From: Pantoea sp. IMH
GTDB taxonomy: Bacteria; Pseudomonadota; Gammaproteobacteria; Enterobacterales; Enterobacteriaceae
Reading direction: 5' to 3'
Assembly: GCF_000599885.1 (NCBI RefSeq)
Contig: NZ_JFGT01000002.1
Span: 372,001 to 436,000, forward strand
Length of the DNA stretch: 64,000 bases
The position numbers and the translations under genes were made by a program. Below the pieces are notes generated by a model. It was not told the origin of the DNA. It ran no database searches and saw only the letters and a program-made list of their open reading frames with translations. Below, piece after piece: positions 1-9,323 of the stretch; within the stretch, counting starts at the first letter, position 1; the number at the start of each line of letters is the position of its first letter.

Positions 1-749
1 GTGAAGTGCAGGCGAAGTTTGATCTGAAACTCTGTCGCGTAGTGCCTTCCGCCAACCTTGATGATGAGGCGATTCAGCAGATGCTGGCGGTGGAAGGCGC
101 AGAGGTGATGTCGCAGTTTATCAGTGAGGAAGCGCCGCAGGTGTTCGGCATCGGTTCTGGTAAAACATTGCGTGCCATGATCGACGCGCTGCCATGGACT
201 GACCGGCCACAGCATCAGTGCGTCTCAATGATTGGTGCCATTGCCCGCGACGATTCCGGCACCCGCTACGACGTGCCGCTGAAAATGGCAGAGAAAATGC
301 AGGGTAAATATTACTTTATTCCCGCCCCGCTCTACGCCGACAGCCCGGACGATAAAGTGATGTGGTGTCAGCACCAGGTTTATCAGCGTGTGGCAAACCG
401 CGCGCTACAGGCGGACGTGACGTTTCTCGGTATTGGGGAAGTGACGCCCGGCTGCCCGCTGAACGCGGAGGGCTTTATTACCGACGCTCAGGTCGAGGCG
501 CTGAATCAGCGCGGCGTGGTGGGTGAGATGCTCGGGCATTTTTTCAATCAGCAGGGCGAACGGGTTTATGGCGAGACCGATGCGCTGCTGACCAGCGTGA
601 CGCTGGAGAGCCAGACGGCACGCCAGATCATTGGTTTTGCCGGCGGCGAACGCAAATATCCGGCGATCCATGCCGCGCTACGGGGCGGCTGGGTAAACGG
701 GCTGGTGACCGATGAGGCCAGCGCGCTGCGTTTACTTAATGCATTATAA
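1..749 (+). CDS. SorC-family sugar-responsive transcriptional regulator, C-terminal part (cut by window edge)
   Basis: The reading frame is open from the first bases, so the N-terminal helix-turn-helix lies outside the window. About 248 residues are visible. They match the sugar-phosphate-binding effector domain of SorC/DeoR-type regulators: a GIGSGKTLRAMIDAL stretch near residue 48, LGIGEVTPGCPL near 140, and a C-terminal IIGFAGGERKYPAIHAALRG segment typical of the family. Such proteins usually repress a sugar operon until a phosphorylated sugar binds. No sugar operon is visible beside it; the next gene, hisP, is convergent. The GTG at position 6 is only the first possible start inside the window, not a credible real one. 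The ligand and targets cannot be read from the sequence. Confidence 0.85.
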   Translation, partial: EVQAKFDLKLCRVVPSANLDDEAIQQMLAVEGAEVMSQFISEEAPQVFGIGSGKTLRAMIDALPWTDRPQHQCVSMIGAIARDDSGTRYDVPLKMAEKMQGKYYFIPAPLYADSPDDKVMWCQHQVYQRVANRALQADVTFLGIGEVTPGCPLNAEGFITDAQVEALNQRGVVGEMLGHFFNQQGERVYGETDALLTSVTLESQTARQIIGFAGGERKYPAIHAALRGGWVNGLVTDEASALRLLNAL

Positions 750-782
750 TCCGCCCACGTCAGTCGCGACGCGGGCGCAGCC

Positions 783-1556
783 TCACTTCAGAGAGCCTTT
801 CAGGAACTGCTGCAGGCGCGGGCTTTTGGGATTGCCGAACAGCTCAGCGGGCGGCCCCTGCTCTTCAATTTTTCCCTGATGCAGGAAAATCACGTGGCTG
901 GAAACGTGGCGCGCAAACTCCATCTCGTGCGTCACCACCACCATGGTTTTCCCCTCTTCGGCCAGCTTCTGCATAATGCGTAGCACCTCGCCCACCAGTT
1001 CGGGATCGAGCGCTGAAGTAGGCTCATCGAACAGCAGCACCTCAGGCTCCATCGCCAGCGCACGGGCGATGGAGACGCGCTGCTGCTGCCCGCCTGAAAG
1101 GTTCACCGGATATTTTCCCCGGGCGCGCTCATCAATCCCGACTTTGTCCAGATAGCGTACCGCACGTTCGCGCGCCTCGCTTTTGCTCAGCCCCAGCACC
1201 TGCATCGGCGCTTCCATCACGTTTTGCAGCACCGTCATATGACTCCAGAGATTGAAGTGCTGGAAGACCATGGTCAGGCTGGTACGCAAAACGCGAAGCT
1301 GCTCCTTATCCGCCACCTTCAGCTGGCCGTCATTGTCACGCACCAGCTGGATAGTGTGATTGTTGACCGAAATCGCGCCCTCGCTGGGCTTTTCCAGAAA
1401 ATTAATGCAGCGCAGAAAGGTGCTTTTCCCCGAGCCGGACGAGCCGATAATGCTGATCACGTCGCCAGCCGCTGCCCGAAGCGAGACGCCCTTAAGTACT
1501 TCATGTTCACCGTAACGTTTATGCAGTTCGGTGACGCTTAATTTAATTTCGTCCAT
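783..1556 (-). CDS. hisP: Histidine/basic amino acid ABC transporter, ATP-binding subunit HisP
   Basis: HisP powers uptake of histidine (and, with an ArgT-type binding protein, lysine/arginine/ornithine) through the HisQM channel on the cytoplasmic face of the inner membrane. The 257-residue length equals that of the E. coli protein. Visible motifs are Walker [10 protein letters not shown] at about 38-46, the signature LSGGQQQR near 155, Walker [12 protein letters not shown] near 175 and the switch histidine in VVVTHEMEF. It is the last gene of the minus-strand hisJQMP set, with 5 bp between hisM and its start. E. coli has yfcH and folX downstream; here the neighbour is an unrelated SorC regulator. 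Confidence 0.97.
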   Translation of the reverse strand: MDEIKLSVTELHKRYGEHEVLKGVSLRAAAGDVISIIGSSGSGKSTFLRCINFLEKPSEGAISVNNHTIQLVRDNDGQLKVADKEQLRVLRTSLTMVFQHFNLWSHMTVLQNVMEAPMQVLGLSKSEARERAVRYLDKVGIDERARGKYPVNLSGGQQQRVSIARALAMEPEVLLFDEPTSALDPELVGEVLRIMQKLAEEGKTMVVVTHEMEFARHVSSHVIFLHQGKIEEQGPPAELFGNPKSPRLQQFLKGSLK

Positions 1557-1561
1557 AGTTT

Positions 1562-2275
1562 TCAGTGAGTCCCGGGTTTAACGTGCGCCAGCCAGCGTTT
1601 TTCCGCCAGGCGAAACAGACTGATCAGCACATACGAGATAATCAGATAAAGCACTGCAGCAAGGCTGAAGGCGATAAAAGGTTGGTAGGTGGCGGAGTTA
1701 ATATCGCGCGCCACTTTCAGTAAATCCGGCACCGTGGCGGTGAAGGCCAGCGCCGTGGAGTGCAGCATCAGGATCACTTCGTTACTGTAAGCGGGCAGCG
1801 CCGTGCGCAGCGCCGACGGCAGAATAATGCAGCGATAGAGCTTGAACGTGGAGAAGCCGTAAGCCCGCGCCGCCTCAATCTCACCGTGTGGCACGCTGCG
1901 GATAGCGCCAGCAAAAATCTCGGTCGTGTAGGCACAGGTATTGAGCGTCAGCGCAAGCAGCGTACAGTTCAGGCCACTGCGGAAAAAGGCGTTAAGCAGG
2001 TCATTCCCCTTCACCACTTCCAGCGTGTACATGCCGGAATAAAAGACCAGCAGCTGCACATAAAGCGGCGTACCGCGGAAAATATAGGTAAAGAGCCAGA
2101 CCGGAAAGCGTACCGCACGGATGGGCGAGACGCGGGCTACCGCCAGCAGGACCGCGAGGCAACCGCCCAGGACGACGGAGATAATCAGCAGCCAGAGCGT
2201 GATGGCAGCGCCGGTAAAACGGTAGCCGTCACTCCACAGCAGCGCTTTCCAGTATTCCTGAATAATATCGATCAT
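1562..2275 (-). CDS. hisM: Histidine ABC transporter permease HisM
   Basis: Inner-membrane permease that pairs with HisQ in the histidine/lysine-arginine-ornithine importer. I start it at [10 protein letters not shown] (237 residues, E. coli 238) rather than at an in-frame ATG 16 codons upstream. This start overlaps the hisQ stop as ATGA, the usual arrangement for translationally coupled transporter subunits. Several hydrophobic segments are visible. The EAA loop that contacts HisP is [26 protein letters not shown] in content, around residue 150. Sequence identity to enterobacterial HisM is very high by eye. Confidence 0.96.
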   Translation of the reverse strand: MIDIIQEYWKALLWSDGYRFTGAAITLWLLIISVVLGGCLAVLLAVARVSPIRAVRFPVWLFTYIFRGTPLYVQLLVFYSGMYTLEVVKGNDLLNAFFRSGLNCTLLALTLNTCAYTTEIFAGAIRSVPHGEIEAARAYGFSTFKLYRCIILPSALRTALPAYSNEVILMLHSTALAFTATVPDLLKVARDINSATYQPFIAFSLAAVLYLIISYVLISLFRLAEKRWLAHVKPGTH

Positions 2276-2958
2276 AAATCTGCCCTTCTCACGCCCACGG
2301 AGTAACGACGTTCCAGCCACCACAGCACGCCGTTAGAGAGCGTGGTGAAAACGAGGTAAATAACGCCCGCGACAAGCGCAAAGTAGAACGGCTGCCAGGT
2401 GCTTTTTCCTGCCAGCTGCGTCGCTTTTACCACATCTTCCAGACCCAGCAGCGAAACCAGCGCCGTGGATTTAAGGATGACCTGCCAGTTGTTACCGATA
2501 CCCGGCAGCGCATAGCGCATCATGCCGGGAAACAGGATCCGCCTGAAGGTTTGCGAAGAGGTAAAACCGAACGCTGTGGCCGCCTCGATCTGGCCTTTTG
2601 GCACCGCCATATAGGCGCCACGGAAGGTTTCCGTAAAGTAGGCACCATAGATAAAGCCCAGCGTAATGATACCGGCAGCCATCGGGTCGATATTAAACTG
2701 CTCAACGCCCAGCATCTCGGTAACCTGGTTCAGCGCGATTTGCAGTCCATAAAAAATCAGCAGCATCAGCACCAAATCCGGTACGCCACGAATCAGAGTG
2801 GTGTAGCCATTAAAGATAATCCTGAGTAAACGGCTGGCGGAGAGTTTGGCCCCGGCACCGATCAATCCCAGCACAACGGCAAGCAAGACGGAGCTGAGCG
2901 CCAGTTCAAGTGTGACGATGGCGCCTTTAAAAATCACTTCTGAATATCCAAACAGCAT
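2272..2958 (-). CDS. hisQ: Histidine ABC transporter permease HisQ
   Basis: Second permease of the HisQMP complex. It has 228 residues, the family length, with five or so membrane segments starting at LLAVVLGLIGAGAKL. The EAA-type coupling motif GQIEAATAFGFTSSQTFRRI lies around residues 135-155. It overlaps hisM by 4 bp. About 240 bp separate it from hisJ upstream, which is longer than the other gaps in the operon. In Salmonella the corresponding gap carries repeats that lower downstream expression; I see no clear REP element here. The ORF at 3005-3220 in this gap looks spurious. Confidence 0.96.
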   Translation of the reverse strand: MLFGYSEVIFKGAIVTLELALSSVLLAVVLGLIGAGAKLSASRLLRIIFNGYTTLIRGVPDLVLMLLIFYGLQIALNQVTEMLGVEQFNIDPMAAGIITLGFIYGAYFTETFRGAYMAVPKGQIEAATAFGFTSSQTFRRILFPGMMRYALPGIGNNWQVILKSTALVSLLGLEDVVKATQLAGKSTWQPFYFALVAGVIYLVFTTLSNGVLWWLERRYSVGVRRADL

Positions 2959-3200
2959 AGAAATATCCTGTCTTCAGACTGCTGATAACCCCAGACCGCG
3001 GAATTTACGGGCGAAAACCGTAAGCGTTTACGCGTCCGGACCGGCTGCCGATGCGCTTTATGTTGCAACAACGTTCAGCCTGCCCGTACCATGCAGCCGC
3101 TTTTCGCAAATTTTTTCTGGGATTCCGCGTTTTATCCGCAAACGGTGGGATAAAACGGGAGCTGCCGACCGCAGCCGGCCAGCCCCCATGACAGGTATTC

Positions 3201-3983
3201 TTAACCGCCGTAGACGTCAAAATCGAAATACTTCTTCGCTAACTTGTCGTAGGTGCCATCTTTGCGCATCTCGTCAAACGCCTTGTCGATCGCAGCCTTC
3301 AGCTCGGTGTCACCTTTACGCATGCCCATGCCGGTGCCCACGCCGAAGATCTGTTCATCTTTCACCGCAGGACCGGCGAAAGCATAGTCTTTGCCGACTG
3401 GCTGCTTGAGAAAGCCTTCGCTGGCGGCCACTTCATCCTGGAACGCGGCATCAATACGGCCTGCGGTCAGATCCTGATAAACCAAATCCTGGTTGGCGTA
3501 AGGCGTGACGGTGACGCCTTCAGGACGCCAGTGCTGGTTGGCATAGGTTTCCTGCGTTGTGCCCTGCAGCAGCCCGATAGTTTTGCCTTTCAGCGAGGCC
3601 AGCGTCGGCTCGATTTTCGACCCTTTGGGTGCGATCAGGCGGGCATTGGCGGCAAACAGTTTCTCAGAGAAGGCGATCTCCTGCTGACGCTTTTCGGTAA
3701 TAGAGAGTGAAGAGATGATGGCGTCAATTTTTTTGGCTTTCAGCGAGGGGATCAGCGCATCGAAATCGCTTTCGACATAGCTGCATTTGGCCTCGATTCG
3801 CTTACAGATCTCATTAGCCAGATCGATATCAAAACCGACCAGCTCGCCCTGGGCATTTTTAGACTCAAAGGGTGCGTAGGTAGGATCGGTGCCGATGCGC
3901 AGCGTTTTCGGCACGGCAGCATAAGCGACGCTGCTGCCCGCGACGGCCAGCAGTAGAGAGAGTGCCAGGATCTGCTTTTTCAT
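3201..3983 (-). CDS. hisJ: Periplasmic histidine-binding protein HisJ
   Basis: Periplasmic receptor that delivers histidine to HisQMP. It has 260 residues with a signal peptide ending in VAYA at about residue 22. The sequence follows HisJ more closely than the paralogue Arg[20 protein letters not shown] near the start, [14 protein letters not shown] in the middle, [11 protein letters not shown], and the [11 protein letters not shown] end. E. coli and Salmonella carry argT just upstream of hisJ; here ubiX follows directly, so only one binding protein is encoded at the locus. Upstream lie a sigma-54-type promoter and an NtrC-type palindrome, annotated separately, implying induction under nitrogen limitation. 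Confidence 0.93.
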   Translation of the reverse strand: MKKQILALSLLLAVAGSSVAYAAVPKTLRIGTDPTYAPFESKNAQGELVGFDIDLANEICKRIEAKCSYVESDFDALIPSLKAKKIDAIISSLSITEKRQQEIAFSEKLFAANARLIAPKGSKIEPTLASLKGKTIGLLQGTTQETYANQHWRPEGVTVTPYANQDLVYQDLTAGRIDAAFQDEVAASEGFLKQPVGKDYAFAGPAVKDEQIFGVGTGMGMRKGDTELKAAIDKAFDEMRKDGTYDKLAKKYFDFDVYGG

Positions 3984-4054
3984 AAATTCCCCTCGAAGAT
4001 GGTTTTTATTATGGATGTCGTGTTGTTCAGAGCGCAGTACGTACAGTGAAGCTT

Positions 4055-4070
4055 TGCAGGTTTCATGCCA
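4055..4070 (-). promoter_or_regulatory. Probable sigma-54 (RpoN) promoter of hisJQMP
   Basis: Read on the minus strand the element is TGGCATGAAACCTGCA. It carries the -24 TGGCA and -12 TGC blocks of the RpoN consensus with exactly the right spacing between the invariant GG and GC. It would start transcription about 60 nt before the hisJ start codon. Nitrogen control of argT/hisJ transport operons by NtrC and sigma-54 is established in Salmonella and E. coli. The match itself is seen; its function is inferred. Confidence 0.72.
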
Positions 4071-4238
4071 CTTTTAACCGATGGCTGCCCCATTACTGCG
4101 CATTCCGGGCGGAACGCTTCACAAGGGAGAATTCCGCCGGAAAGGTGAGAAATTTATAGCAGTTTTGTTCCACCGAAGCGGCAACAATGTTGCATTTTGG
4201 TGCACGACATGCACGAAAAGCGATCCAGCGCCCGTTAA

Positions 4239-4255
4239 TGCACTAACGAGGTGCA
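4239..4255. promoter_or_regulatory. NtrC-type enhancer site upstream of hisJ
   Basis: TGCACTAACGAGGTGCA is a near-perfect copy of the NtrC (GlnG) consensus, TGCAC then seven bases then GTGCA. It ends one base before the ubiX stop codon and lies roughly 200 bp upstream of the predicted sigma-54 start, a normal enhancer distance. A second, weaker half-site-rich match (GTTGCATTTTGGTGCAC) lies at 4189-4205. Two sites in tandem would suit cooperative NtrC binding. Confidence 0.68.
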
Positions 4256-4837
4256 TTACCGGCGCGGTTCTGCACCTTCCCAGCGCGTAAAAAGATCGTC
4301 CTCAAGAGTGATATCAAACTGGTCCAGCACGCGGTTTACGGTCTGATCGACGATAGCCATAATATTTTCAGGACGATGATAAAAGGCAGGCACCGGCGGC
4401 ATAATAATCGCTCCAAGCTCCGCTGCGGTGGTCATCATCCGCAGGTGTCCGAGATGCAGCGGCGTTTCACGCACGCAAAGTACCAGGCGGCGGCGCTCTT
4501 TCAGCACCACATCGGCGGCGCGGGTCAGTAACCCGTCGGTATAGCTGTGCACAATGCCGGAAAGGGTTTTCATGGAGCACGGAAGAATCATCATGCCTTC
4601 CGTTTTAAATGAGCCAGAAGAGATGCTGGCTGCGATATCACGCACGTCATGCACCACATCAGCCAGCATCTGAACGTCCCGGACGGAATAGTCGCTCTCC
4701 AGCGCCAGGGTCTGTCGGGCAGCCTGACTCATTACCAGATGGGTTTCCACCCCGCTCACCTGTTGCAGGATCTGTAACGCGCGTACGCCATAAATCACGC
4801 CGCTGGCGCCTGAGATACCGATAATGAGTCTTTTCAT
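4256..4837 (-). CDS. ubiX: Flavin prenyltransferase UbiX
   Basis: UbiX attaches a dimethylallyl group to FMN to make the prenyl-FMN cofactor used by the UbiD decarboxylase in ubiquinone synthesis. I start it at MKRLIIGISGASG (193 residues) rather than at the far-upstream ATG of the open frame, because the FMN-binding GISGASG motif belongs at residues 7-13. Other family features are GSFKTEGMMILPCSMKTL in the middle and the ETPLHLGHLRMM loop. It follows purF on the same strand, but a rho-independent terminator lies between them, so it may be expressed at a reduced level or from its own promoter. Confidence 0.95.
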   Translation of the reverse strand: MKRLIIGISGASGVIYGVRALQILQQVSGVETHLVMSQAARQTLALESDYSVRDVQMLADVVHDVRDIAASISSGSFKTEGMMILPCSMKTLSGIVHSYTDGLLTRAADVVLKERRRLVLCVRETPLHLGHLRMMTTAAELGAIIMPPVPAFYHRPENIMAIVDQTVNRVLDQFDITLEDDLFTRWEGAEPRR

Positions 4838-4882
4838 AATAAACCTGCGCTGTAAAAGGCAAAAAAGGGCGACACAATGGGC

Positions 4883-4915
4883 AAAAAAAATGGGCCGGAA
4901 TCGCTTCCAGCCCAT
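4883..4915 (-). terminator. Rho-independent terminator between purF and ubiX
   Basis: On the minus strand, about 30 nt after the purF stop, an inverted repeat ATGGGC(T)GGAA / TTCC(G)GCCCAT with a four-base loop is followed by eight T residues. This is a textbook intrinsic terminator for purF transcripts. It separates ubiX from the cvpA-purF transcript. Confidence 0.85.
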
Positions 4916-4943
4916 CATACCTGCTGTCACACCTTTAAGGGTA

Positions 4944-6461
4944 TTAACCTTCGTTGTGCATTTCCAGATTTTCCACTTCATTCTGACGCGCCATCGCTTT
5001 TGCATCGTCATTACGCAGCGACTGCAAGTATTCCAGATACTGCTGATCGACATCCTTCGTGACGTAAACGCCGTTGAATACCGAGCATTCGAACTGCGCA
5101 ATATCGGGGTTTTCTTCCCGGACGGCATCAATGAGGTCGCTCAGATCCTGGAAGATCAGCGCATCTGCGCCAATCAGCTGGCGGATCTCCTCCACTTCGC
5201 GACCGTGGGCAATCAGCTCCGTGGCGCTAGGCATATCAATGCCATAGACGTTCGGGAAGCGAATTTCCGGTGCGGCAGAAGCGAGGTAGACTTTTTTCGC
5301 ACCGGCTTCCCGGGCCATCTCAATGATCTGCTCAGAAGTGGTGCCACGCACGATGGAATCGTCCACCAGCAGCACATTTTTATCACGGAATTCCGCACGG
5401 TTAGCGTTCAGCTTACGCCTGACGGCGCTGCGGCGCTGATGCTGGCCCGGCATGATAAAGGTGCGGCCCACGTAGCGGTTTTTAACAAACCCCTGACGGT
5501 AAGGCTTATCCAGAATCCGTGCCATCTCCAGCGCGATATCGCAGGAGGTTTCCGGGATCGGAATAACCACATCAATGTCCAGATCTTCCCACTCACGGGC
5601 AATTTTCTCGCCCAGCTTGGTGCCCATGCGGACGCGAGCGCTGTAAACGGAGATTTTGTCGAGGAATGAGTCGGGACGGGAGAAATAGACGTACTCGAAC
5701 AGGCAGGGATTGCATTTCGGGTTTTCCGCGCACTGGCGCGTAAATAGCTGCCCTTTCTCGGTCACGTATACCGCTTCGCCTGGCGCAACGTCGCGCAGGA
5801 ATTCGAAGCCGAGCGTATCCAGCGCCACGCTTTCGGAGGCCACCATATATTCACTGCGTCCGTCCTGCATACCACGCTTGCCGATCACCAGCGGACGAAT
5901 GCCGTTAGGATCGCGGAAAGCCACCAGGCCATGCCCGATGATCATCGCCACGCAGGCGTAAGCGCCGCGAACCTGCTGGTGCACCGCTGCTACGGCGGCA
6001 AAAATGTTCTCTGCTTCCAGCGGATGATGCTGAAAGCGATCCAGCTCTACCGCAAAGATATTCAGCAGGATCTCAGAATCTGAGGTGGTGTTGACGTGAC
6101 GGCGGCCGCTTTCAAAGAGCTGCTTACGCAGTTCATGCGCGTTGGTCAGGTTGCCGTTATGTGCAAGCGTAATGCCGTAAGGCGAGTTGACGTAAAACGG
6201 CTGCGCTTCTGAAGCGCTGGAGCTGCCCGCCGTCGGATAGCGCACATGCCCGATGCCCATATTGCCCTGTAAACGCTGCATATGGCGGGCTTCAAAAACA
6301 TCGCTGACCAGGCCATTTGCTTTACGCAGGCGAAAGCAATTTAAGGCATCAATGGTCACGATACCTGCGGCATCCTGCCCACGGTGCTGAAGCACCGTTA
6401 ACGCGTCATAAATCGACTGGTTGACCGGCATAAAACCGGCGATCCCGACAATACCGCACAT
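4944..6461 (-). CDS. purF: Amidophosphoribosyltransferase PurF
   Basis: Catalyses the first committed step of purine synthesis, PRPP plus glutamine to phosphoribosylamine. The 505-residue length equals that of the E. coli enzyme. The catalytic cysteine is residue 2 ([10 protein letters not shown]), exposed after removal of the initiator Met, as expected for an Ntn-type glutaminase. The glutaminase half fills about residues 2-235. The phosphoribosyltransferase half carries the PRPP loop [16 protein letters not shown] around 363-378. It lies 35 bp downstream of cvpA, and a PurR operator sits before cvpA, so both genes are likely purine-repressed. Confidence 0.98.
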   Translation of the reverse strand: MCGIVGIAGFMPVNQSIYDALTVLQHRGQDAAGIVTIDALNCFRLRKANGLVSDVFEARHMQRLQGNMGIGHVRYPTAGSSSASEAQPFYVNSPYGITLAHNGNLTNAHELRKQLFESGRRHVNTTSDSEILLNIFAVELDRFQHHPLEAENIFAAVAAVHQQVRGAYACVAMIIGHGLVAFRDPNGIRPLVIGKRGMQDGRSEYMVASESVALDTLGFEFLRDVAPGEAVYVTEKGQLFTRQCAENPKCNPCLFEYVYFSRPDSFLDKISVYSARVRMGTKLGEKIAREWEDLDIDVVIPIPETSCDIALEMARILDKPYRQGFVKNRYVGRTFIMPGQHQRRSAVRRKLNANRAEFRDKNVLLVDDSIVRGTTSEQIIEMAREAGAKKVYLASAAPEIRFPNVYGIDMPSATELIAHGREVEEIRQLIGADALIFQDLSDLIDAVREENPDIAQFECSVFNGVYVTKDVDQQYLEYLQSLRNDDAKAMARQNEVENLEMHNEG

Positions 6462-6496
6462 GTGTCATTTCCTCATAAGCCGCAACCCCGGCTCAA

Positions 6497-6982
6497 TTAC
6501 CGGGGTAAAAAACTCGACGTGCTTTGCAGGTAGTCAAAAAACCACCTGATAACATAACTGAACTGGGGAACCAGCTGGGACTGCTGCCAGTCCGGACTTT
6601 TGGAAAAGCCGGTGAATGTGTCGAGGAAGAACAGGATGGCTGATACAATCAGTACGCCGCGTAATGCCCCGAAACAGACTCCCAGTACTCTGTCGGTGCC
6701 CGACAGGCCGGTTTTTTCAACCAGCGATCCTATCACGTAGTTAACGATTGCCCCGACTAACAGCGTGGCAATAAACAGCACCGCAATGGCGATGCCACTT
6801 CGAACCAGTTCGTCTTCAAAACCTGTAAACCAGACGGCAAGGAAGGTGTAGTAATGACTGGCGACAAAAAATGCGCAACCCCAGGTGACGAGAGAGAGTG
6901 CTTCCCGGACAAACCCACGGATCAGGCTGACAAGAGCCGAAAAAGCAACAACCGCAATAATGACGTAATCTATCCAGACCAT
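6497..6982 (-). CDS. cvpA: CvpA inner-membrane protein
   Basis: Small membrane protein, 161 residues, with about four hydrophobic segments (IDYVIIAVVAFSALVSLI at the start, then segments near 30-50, 65-85 and 105-125). In E. coli CvpA is needed for colicin V production or export and has been linked to envelope and bile stress tolerance; its biochemical role is not settled. It is the first gene of the cvpA-purF unit. The ATG at 6982 lies just downstream of a PurR box, as in E. coli. Confidence 0.94.
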   Translation of the reverse strand: MVWIDYVIIAVVAFSALVSLIRGFVREALSLVTWGCAFFVASHYYTFLAVWFTGFEDELVRSGIAIAVLFIATLLVGAIVNYVIGSLVEKTGLSGTDRVLGVCFGALRGVLIVSAILFFLDTFTGFSKSPDWQQSQLVPQFSYVIRWFFDYLQSTSSFLPR

Positions 6983-7293
6983 GAACTCTTCTGCATCCAG
7001 TTCGGGGCGAATTCTAACAGAAAAAGAAAACGTTTGCGTAGGGTTTTCCTTTTACCGTTTTAATAAACCGCCTTGCTTAAAAAAACGGCGTTTGCTTCCC
7101 TGCCAGCCTGGTAAAGTGCACCAGACATCCCTGGGTAACAACCGCCTGATTTATCGTAAATTGATACGCGCCTGCGCCGCTATGTTAGCTGGCGTAAGCC
7201 ATGCCTGAAAGGCTGTCGCTTTTACAACAACAGGCTCAGCCTTTCAGACAATGCAGTTCGCGCTCACAGGTGCGTACCGCATCCTTTCTGTAG
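6983..7293. other. cvpA-dedD intergenic region (about 310 bp)
   Basis: No credible gene. It contains the PurR operator for cvpA and an 11-bp inverted repeat, CTGAAAGGCTG (7205-7215) with CAGCCTTTCAG (7237-7247), separated by 21 bases. The repeat lies between dedD and cvpA, downstream of dedD, and lacks a following T-run, so it may be an mRNA-stabilising stem rather than a terminator. Confidence 0.6.
7024..7039. promoter_or_regulatory. PurR operator of cvpA-purF
   Basis: AAGAAAACGTTTGCGT matches the PurR box consensus (ACGCAAACGTTTTCNT read on the other strand) at nearly every position. It is about 40 bp upstream of the cvpA start codon. PurR repression of cvpA-purF is established in E. coli. 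The site is visible in the sequence; its use here is by homology. Confidence 0.85.
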
Positions 7294-8010
7294 CTAGCGA
7301 ACGCTGTAAGGCTTAATAACACCGCTCAGTCCGGAAATCCCTTTAAGCTCACCGATCGCGCCCTGTAGCTTCGCCTTTGACGCATCGGGTCCCACGTAGA
7401 TACGGGTAATCTGCCCCTGCACCGGTGACGCGGGTACGGTAAAGGCCCGGTAGCCAGAGAGACGCAGCTTCGCCACGATCTCATCAACTTTGGCGGCGTT
7501 TTTCAGCGCGCCAAGCTGCACAACCCAGGCTTGTCCCGTCGGTGCGCTCTCACGCGGCGCTGGTGTCGCTTCCGGCTTAGGCTGCGGCTTCGGCTTTTCT
7601 ACCGGCGCCGGTTTTTCCACCGGTTTCGGCTGCGGCTTAGGCTGTGGCGCAGGCGTTGGCTTCTTAACCGGTTCGGGTTCCGGACGGGACTGCTGTACCG
7701 GCGGTGGCGTGATCACCGTCGGCTGGTTAGAGGATTGTGGCGCATTCGATCCGCTCTCTGCCCGCGACGGGTTGTCGTTACCGCTGCCCTCCGGTACCAG
7801 GCTGGCCGGCGGCTGCGCAGGCAGCGACTGGGTTACCGGCGGCACCATATCGGTCTCCTGCTGATCGCCCGGTTTTGGCACCAGCGGAATAGCCGCAAAT
7901 TCTTCTTTATAATGTTTTTTCTTACCATCCAGCAGGCCGGGCAGAATAATCACGCCCAGCGCCACAATAATGATGGTGCCGACTAAACGGTTTTGAAACT
8001 TACTTGCCAC
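7294..8010 (-). CDS. dedD: Cell-division SPOR-domain protein DedD
   Basis: DedD is an inner-membrane division protein that binds denuded septal peptidoglycan through its C-terminal SPOR domain. The 238 residues show a short cytoplasmic start (MASKFQNRLVG), one membrane segment (TIIIVALGVIILPGLL), a long linker rich in Pro, Lys and Glu with repeated KPxP units at about 100-150, and a SPOR domain from AWVVQLGALKNAAKV to the end. The linker is low-complexity and produces several spurious ORFs on the other strand. Its start overlaps the folC stop by 11 bp. Confidence 0.95.
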   Translation of the reverse strand: MASKFQNRLVGTIIIVALGVIILPGLLDGKKKHYKEEFAAIPLVPKPGDQQETDMVPPVTQSLPAQPPASLVPEGSGNDNPSRAESGSNAPQSSNQPTVITPPPVQQSRPEPEPVKKPTPAPQPKPQPKPVEKPAPVEKPKPQPKPEATPAPRESAPTGQAWVVQLGALKNAAKVDEIVAKLRLSGYRAFTVPASPVQGQITRIYVGPDASKAKLQGAIGELKGISGLSGVIKPYSVR

Positions 8011-9262
8011 TGCCCTTCTCCGTTTCCATCGTTTCCATTACCTGCGCCACCGTGTGGAATGAACCGCACACCAGTACCACGTCCTGCTCTCCCGCCTGCG
8101 AAAGCGCGTGGTGATAAGCGGCAGTCACGCTGGTAAAGGCCTGCGCGTCCGGCAGGTGCGTTAACAGCTCCTCAGCGGTCGCGCCACGCGGGCCTTCCAG
8201 TGGCGCACAATACCACCGGTCAATCTCCGGCATCAGACAGGCGAGCGTTCCGGCGATATCTTTATCGTGCAGCATGCCCACAACCGCATGCACCTGACCG
8301 CTTTTCGGCAGCGCGCTGAGGCGCCCGGCCAGGTAAGCGGCCGCATGTGGATTATGCGCCACATCGAGGATTACCCGTGGCGAATATGAGAGGGTCTGAA
8401 AGCGTCCCGGCAGGATCGCTTTATCCAGCCAGCCCCGAATGATATCTTCATCTACCTTCAGGGAAGATGCCCGCAGCGCGGCCAGCGCGGTGGCCGCATT
8501 GGGAAGCGGAACCTGCGGCAGCGGCAGCCCGCTGAGCGAGCCGTGCGAATCGCTGAAGGTCCAGCTGTCGTCGCTGACGCTACAGGACCAGTCGCGGCCA
8601 CGCTTTTGCAGCTGCGCGCCCAGCGCGTCGGCCACTTCGGCAATTGTTGACGGCATATCCGGTTCACCCACTACCGCAGGTTTACCGCGGCGGAAAATGC
8701 CCGCCTTCTCACGGCCAATACTTTCGCGATCCGGCCCCAGCCAGTCGGTATGGTCGAGAGCGATGCTGGTGACGACAGCGACATCCGCATCCACAATATT
8801 GGTCGCGTCCAGACGCCCACCCAGCCCCACTTCGAGAATCACCACATCCAGCTTCGCCCGCTTAAATAACCAGAGCGCGGAGAGCATGCCATATTCGAAA
8901 TAGGTGAGTGAGGTCTCTCCCCGCCCGGCTTCTATCTCTGCAAATGAGGCGGTGTGATCGGCTTCGGGCAGCTCCTCGTCCTGAATGCGTACGCGTTCGG
9001 TATAGCGCAGAAGATGAGGAGAGCTGAAAACGCCGACGCGATAACCCGCCGCCAGCAACAGCGTCTCAAGAGTGCGACAGGTAGTGCCTTTGCCGTTAGT
9101 CCCGGCAACGGTGAAAACGAAAGGGGCTGGCGTCAGCAGATCCAGCGACTCAGCCACACGCTGAACGCGTGCCAGCCCGAGCTCGATAGCCTGAGAATGC
9201 AGATTCTCAAGATAATGAAGCCACGTGACCAGAGGCGACGTGGCTTGAGGAAGATTATCCAT
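8000..9262 (-). CDS. folC: Bifunctional folylpolyglutamate synthase / dihydrofolate synthase FolC
   Basis: Adds glutamate to dihydropteroate to make dihydrofolate, then extends the polyglutamate tail on folates. It has 420 residues (E. coli 422). The Mur-ligase-type P-loop GTNGKGTT is at 54-61. The GGRLDATN motif near 150 and the HNPHAA motif in the C-terminal domain are present. It lies between accD and dedD as in E. coli and overlaps dedD by 11 bp, suggesting coupling. Confidence 0.97.
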   Translation of the reverse strand: MDNLPQATSPLVTWLHYLENLHSQAIELGLARVQRVAESLDLLTPAPFVFTVAGTNGKGTTCRTLETLLLAAGYRVGVFSSPHLLRYTERVRIQDEELPEADHTASFAEIEAGRGETSLTYFEYGMLSALWLFKRAKLDVVILEVGLGGRLDATNIVDADVAVVTSIALDHTDWLGPDRESIGREKAGIFRRGKPAVVGEPDMPSTIAEVADALGAQLQKRGRDWSCSVSDDSWTFSDSHGSLSGLPLPQVPLPNAATALAALRASSLKVDEDIIRGWLDKAILPGRFQTLSYSPRVILDVAHNPHAAAYLAGRLSALPKSGQVHAVVGMLHDKDIAGTLACLMPEIDRWYCAPLEGPRGATAEELLTHLPDAQAFTSVTAAYHHALSQAGEQDVVLVCGSFHTVAQVMETMETEKGSGK

Positions 9263-9323
9263 GTGTCCCGTTCACTGCGTTACGGTGCATTGGTGAAAGG
9301 GCTTGCGCCCTTTCGATCATCAG

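Noticed and set aside
3005..3220. A 71-codon ORF between hisQ and hisJ
   Set aside because: It overlaps the end of hisJ, has no ribosome site and no recognisable features.
4081..4290. A 69-codon ORF upstream of hisJ
   Set aside because: It covers the NtrC site region and part of ubiX on the opposite strand and is not protein-like.
7490..7986. Plus-strand ORFs of 124 and 151 codons opposite dedD
   Set aside because: They mirror the proline-rich repeat linker of DedD on the other strand, giving Gly- or Arg-rich shadow translations.
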